From the NCBI GenBank assembly GCA_009731375.1, contig BJOX01000339.1, forward strand, positions 275,535-322,989: a DNA stretch of 47,455 nt, given 5' to 3'. The translations under genes were made by a program, and so were the position numbers. Positions 44,412 to 47,455 of this stretch are shown piece after piece. Under the pieces are notes generated by a model. It searched no databases and had not been told where the DNA came from. It saw nothing but the letters and a program-made list of their open reading frames with translations. Position 1 is the stretch's first letter. Every line of letters begins with the position of its first letter. Source of the stretch: Paulinella micropora (taxonomy: Eukaryota > Cercozoa > Imbricatea > Euglyphida).

Positions 44412-46380
44412 GTAAGAAAAAGAGAAGGAAGAGAAGGAAGAGAAGGTAAGGAGAAGAGAAGGTAGAGAAGGTAAGAAGAAGAGAAGGTAAGAAGAAGAGA
44501 AGGAAGAGAAGGTAAGGAGAAGAGAAGGAAGAGAAGGTAAGAAGAAGAGAAGGAAGAGGAGGAGAAGGAAGAGAAGGTAAGAAGAAGAGAAGGAAGAGAA
44601 GGTAAGAAGAAGAGAAGGAAGAGAAGGTAAGAAGAAGAGAAGGAAGAGAAGGTAAGAAGAAGAGAAGGAAGAGAAGGTAAGAAGAAGAGAAGGAAGAGAA
44701 AGTAAGAAGAAGAGAAGGAAGAGAAGGAGGAGCAGGAAGAGAAGGTAAGAAGAAGAAAAGGAAGAGAAGGTAAGAAGTAGAGAAGGAAGAGAAGGAACAG
44801 AAGGTAAGAAGGTAAGAAGAACACAAGGAAGAGAAGGTAAGAAGAAGAGAAGGAAGAGAAGGTCAGAAGAAGAGAAGGAAGAGAAGTAACAGAAGGTAAG
44901 AAGAAGAGAAGGTAAGAAGAAGAGAAGGAAGAGAAAGTAAGAAGAAGACAAGGAAGAGAAGGAACAGAAGGTAAGAAGAGGAGAAGGTAAGAAGACTAGA
45001 GAAGGAAGAGAAGGAAGAGACAGAAGAGAAGGTAAGAAGAAGAGAAGGAAGAGAAGGAACAGAAGGTAAGAAGAAGACAAGGAAGAGGAGGAGCAGGAAG
45101 AGAAGGTAAGAAGAGAAGGAAGAGAAGGTAAGAAGAAGACAAGGAAGAGGAAGAGAAGGTAAGAAGAAGATTAGGAAGAAAAGGTAAGAAGAAGACACGG
45201 AAGAGAAGGTAAGAAGAAGAGAAGCAAGAGATGGAAGAGAAGGTAAGAAGACGAGAAGGAAGAGAAGGTAAAAAGAAGACAAGGAAGAGAAGGTAAAAAG
45301 AAGACAAGGAAGAGAAGGTAAGAAGAAGACAAGGAAGAGAAGGTAAAAAGAAGACAAGGAAGGTAAGAAGAAGAGATGGAAGAGAAGGTAAGAAGAAGAG
45401 AAGGAAGAGAAGGTAAGAAGAAGAGAAGGAAGAGAAGGTAAGAAGACAAGGAAAAGAAGGTAAGAAGAAGACAAGGAAGAGAGACAGAAGAGAAGGTAAC
45501 AAGAAGAGAAGGAAGAGAAGGTAAGAAGAAGACAAGGAAGAGAAGGTAAGAAGACAAGGAAAAGAAGGTAAGAAGAAGACAAGGAAGAGAAGGTAAGAAG
45601 AAGACAAGGAAGAGAAGGTAAGAACAAGAGAAGGAAGAGAAGGTAAGAAGAAGAGAAGGAAGAGAAGGTAAGAACAAGAGAAGGAAGAGAAGGTAAGAAG
45701 AAGACAAGGAGGAGAAGGAAGAGAAGGTAAGAAGAAGACAAGGAGGAGAAGGAAGAGAAGGTGAGAAGAAGAGAAGGAAGAGAAGGGAAGAAGAAAAGGA
45801 AGAGAAGCAAGAGAAGGTAAGAAGAAGAGAAGGAAGAGCAGGAAGAGAAGGTAAGAAGAAGACAAGGAAGAGAAGCAAGAGAAGGTAAGAAGAAGAGAAG
45901 GAAAAGAAGCAAGAGAAGGTAAGAAGAAGAGGAGGAGAAGGAAAGAACGTAAGAAGAAGAGGAAGAGAAGGTAAGAAGAAGAGGAGGAGGAGAAGGAAGA
46001 GAAGGTAAGAAGAAGAGGAGGAGGAGAAGGAAGAGAACGTAAGAAGAAGACAAGGAAGGAAGAAGGAAGAGGGGGTAAGGAAGAGAAGACAAGAAGAAGA
46101 GAAGGAAGATAAGGAAGAGAAGGTAAGAAGAAGAGAAGGAAGAGAAGGTTAGAAGAAGAGGAGGAGAAGGAAGCGAAGGTTAGAAGAAGAGGAGGAGAAG
46201 GAAGCGAAGGTTAGAAGAAGAGGAGGAGAAGGAAGCGAAGGTAAGAAGAGGAGAAGGAAGAGAAGGTAAGAAGAAGAGAAGGAAGAGAAGGTAAGAAGAA
46301 GAGAAGGAAGAGAAGGTAAGAAGAAGAGGAGAAGGAAGAGAAGGTAAGAAGAAGAAGAGGAGAGGGTTGAGACGGTTGAA
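44412..46380 (+). repeat. 2-kb polypurine array of exon-end/donor copies
   Basis: Units of about 20-35 nt, 'gaagaagagaaggaagagaa' + 'ggtaa', repeat for almost 2 kb, with variants (gacaagg, gaggagg, gttaga). The unit equals the last 12 bases of exon 44359-44411 plus its donor (gaagaagagaag|gtaaga). Several dozen GGTAAG words result. The S/L/F/P-rich minus-strand open frames are its complement. Confidence 0.9.
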
Positions 46381-46423
46381 TTCATAGCGTGCCTCTGAAA
46401 TCATGGATAGAGGTAAACGAGCC

Positions 46424-46454
<31 letters not shown>

Positions 46455-46575
46455 NNNNNNNNNNNNNNNNNNCCCCCCCCCCCCCCCCCCTCTCTCTCTC
46501 TCTATATATATATATATAAATATATATATATATTATATAGAAACAAGGAGTGATAGAAGTTGGGACAGAGACTCG

Positions 46576-46649
<74 letters not shown>

Positions 46650-46853
46650 ACAAGGAGTAATAGAAGATGGGACAGAGACTCCAGAGCAGGTCCCTACATA
46701 CATACTACATGCATACATAACATGCATACATTCATGCATGCATGCATACATACATACATACATACTCATACACACACACACACACACACACGCACACAAA
46801 CACACACAAACACACACACTCATTCACACCCTCTCTCTCTCTCTCTCTCTCTT

Positions 46854-46928
<75 letters not shown>

Positions 46929-46929
46929 G
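46381..46929 (+). repeat. Intron end: poly-C gap, CT, TA, CATA, CA
   Basis: Poly-C around a gap (46455-46472), then two copies of 'agaaacaaggagtgatagaa' + 'gttgggacagagactc' (46538 and 46646), microsatellites, and a long CT tract leading to ctctctag|. Confidence 0.85.
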
Positions 46930-47025
46930 AAAAAACCTGAATTAAGGCTCGATGTGCCCGCTTCACAGATGACAGTAGATGCTAGTCCGGCGGCCACAAA
47001 GGACTTCCTAAACCCGCCCTTTGCG
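46930..47025 (+). CDS. Gene B exon, 32 codons
   Basis: Long CT tract then ctag|, donor |gtagcc. 96 nt, phase 0-0, reading 'KKPELRLDVPASQMTVDASP' + 'AATKDFLNPPFA'. The intron begins with the minisatellite ('gtagccatg...'). Confidence 0.72.
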
Positions 47026-47122
47026 GTAGCCATGCATGGCTAGAGATAGATGAGCCATGGATAGGGATAGATGAGCCATGGCTAGAGATAGATGAATCTT
47101 AGCCAGAGATAGATGGCTACAG

Positions 47123-47200
47123 CTCGATATGCCCTCTACAGAGACGACAGTAGCCACTATCCCGGTGGCTAGCAAAGAATTCCTAAACCCACCCTTCGCG
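47123..47200 (+). CDS. Duplicate exon, 26 codons
   Basis: Acceptor ctacag|, donor |gtagcc. 78 nt, phase 0-0, reading 'LDMPSTETTVATIPVASKEF' + 'LNPPFA'. It aligns with the preceding exon; in the 3' part (KDFLNPPFA/KEFLNPPFA) most differences are at third codon positions, which suggests selection on the protein. A third, frame-disturbed copy starts near 47367 ('actaaagattttcttaaacc'). Confidence 0.65.
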
Positions 47201-47416
47201 GTAGCCATGGCTAGAGATAGATGAGCATGGATAGGATAGATGAGCCATGGATAGGGATAGATGAGCCCTGGATATGTTTGATGAGCCCTTAATAGAGTTG
47301 GATAAGCCATGGATATGATAGACGAGCCATGGATAGGGATAGATGAGCCATGGCTAGAGATAGATGGCCGCCACTAAAGATTTTCTTAAACCCACCCTTC
47401 GAGATCTAACTCAGCG

Positions 47417-47453
<37 letters not shown>

Positions 47454-47455
47454 AT
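47201..47455 (+). repeat. Minisatellite, third exon copy, poly-G at window edge
   Basis: 'gccatggctagagatagatg' and 'catggatagggatagatgag' units to 47365, a degenerate copy of exon 46930 to about 47415, then poly-G. The gene is not terminated in the window. Confidence 0.8.

Noticed and set aside
44066-46092. Ser/Leu/Phe-rich membrane-like proteins on the minus strand
   Set aside because: Complement of the GAAGAA/GGTAAG array; hydrophobicity is a by-product of TTC/CTT codons.

Overview
This window is nuclear DNA from a eukaryote whose non-coding sequence is saturated with tandem repeats. Most of the 47 kb is di- to hexanucleotide arrays: (TATC)n, (GTAT)n, (CATA)n, (TG)n, (TA)n, (ATT)n, (CTT)n and (ACTT)n. 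Scattered through them are short GC-richer islands that have AG acceptors, GT donors and matching reading-frame phases. There is no rRNA, CRISPR array or bacterial-type operon. Gaps (runs of N) mostly sit at homopolymers, so this is a draft assembly. I cannot name the species. GT-AG introns, very short exons and an 'FYxxHSPxEL' motif, which I associate from memory with protist proteins, suggest a microbial eukaryote or alga. That placement is a weak inference.

Layout. (1) 1-2220: microsatellites and a ~1 kb gap. (2) 2228-6037, + strand: the 3' part of a gene (gene A) for an arginine/glycine-rich (RGG) protein, four or five exons ending at a stop at 6035-6037. (3) 6038-11460: 3' flank and the only long stretch of largely unique sequence, interrupted by a 1.5 kb polypyrimidine block; it holds a 19-bp perfect hairpin. 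(4) ~11461 to the right edge, + strand: what I read as one very long gene (gene B) of about 30 short exons of roughly 20-370 nt. Their phases can be chained with few breaks. The product is Ser/Pro/Lys-rich and low in complexity at first. It then carries two copies of an FYxxHSPxEL...Y...[LF]W module, several LxxGSPxxMxxLR helices, and more S/P-rich linkers. It runs off the window.

Retroposons lie in the gene B introns. A ~455-bp element (R1) occurs six times, always on the + strand, 5'-truncated or full, with a fixed 3' end that in most copies runs into (ATCT)n. A second family (R2) has (ATT)n tails. A tRNA-headed SINE has recognisable A and B boxes.

The most interesting signal is in the introns of gene B. 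Many contain tandem, diverging copies of the neighbouring exon, of its 3' end plus donor, or of a complete acceptor-exon-donor unit ('exon echoes'). Examples are five 23-27 nt units at 25509-25992, three 24-nt units at 35699-35920, exon copies at 29115-30680 and 46930-47200, and a 2-kb array of several dozen GTAAG-type donors at 44412-46380. Microsatellites also tend to begin exactly at the 5' splice site. Together this suggests that introns here grow by tandem duplication across exon-intron junctions, producing arrays of decoy splice sites, micro-exon cassettes and mutually exclusive exons. All exon calls come from reading frame, splice dinucleotides and phase only. No transcript or homology search was available.
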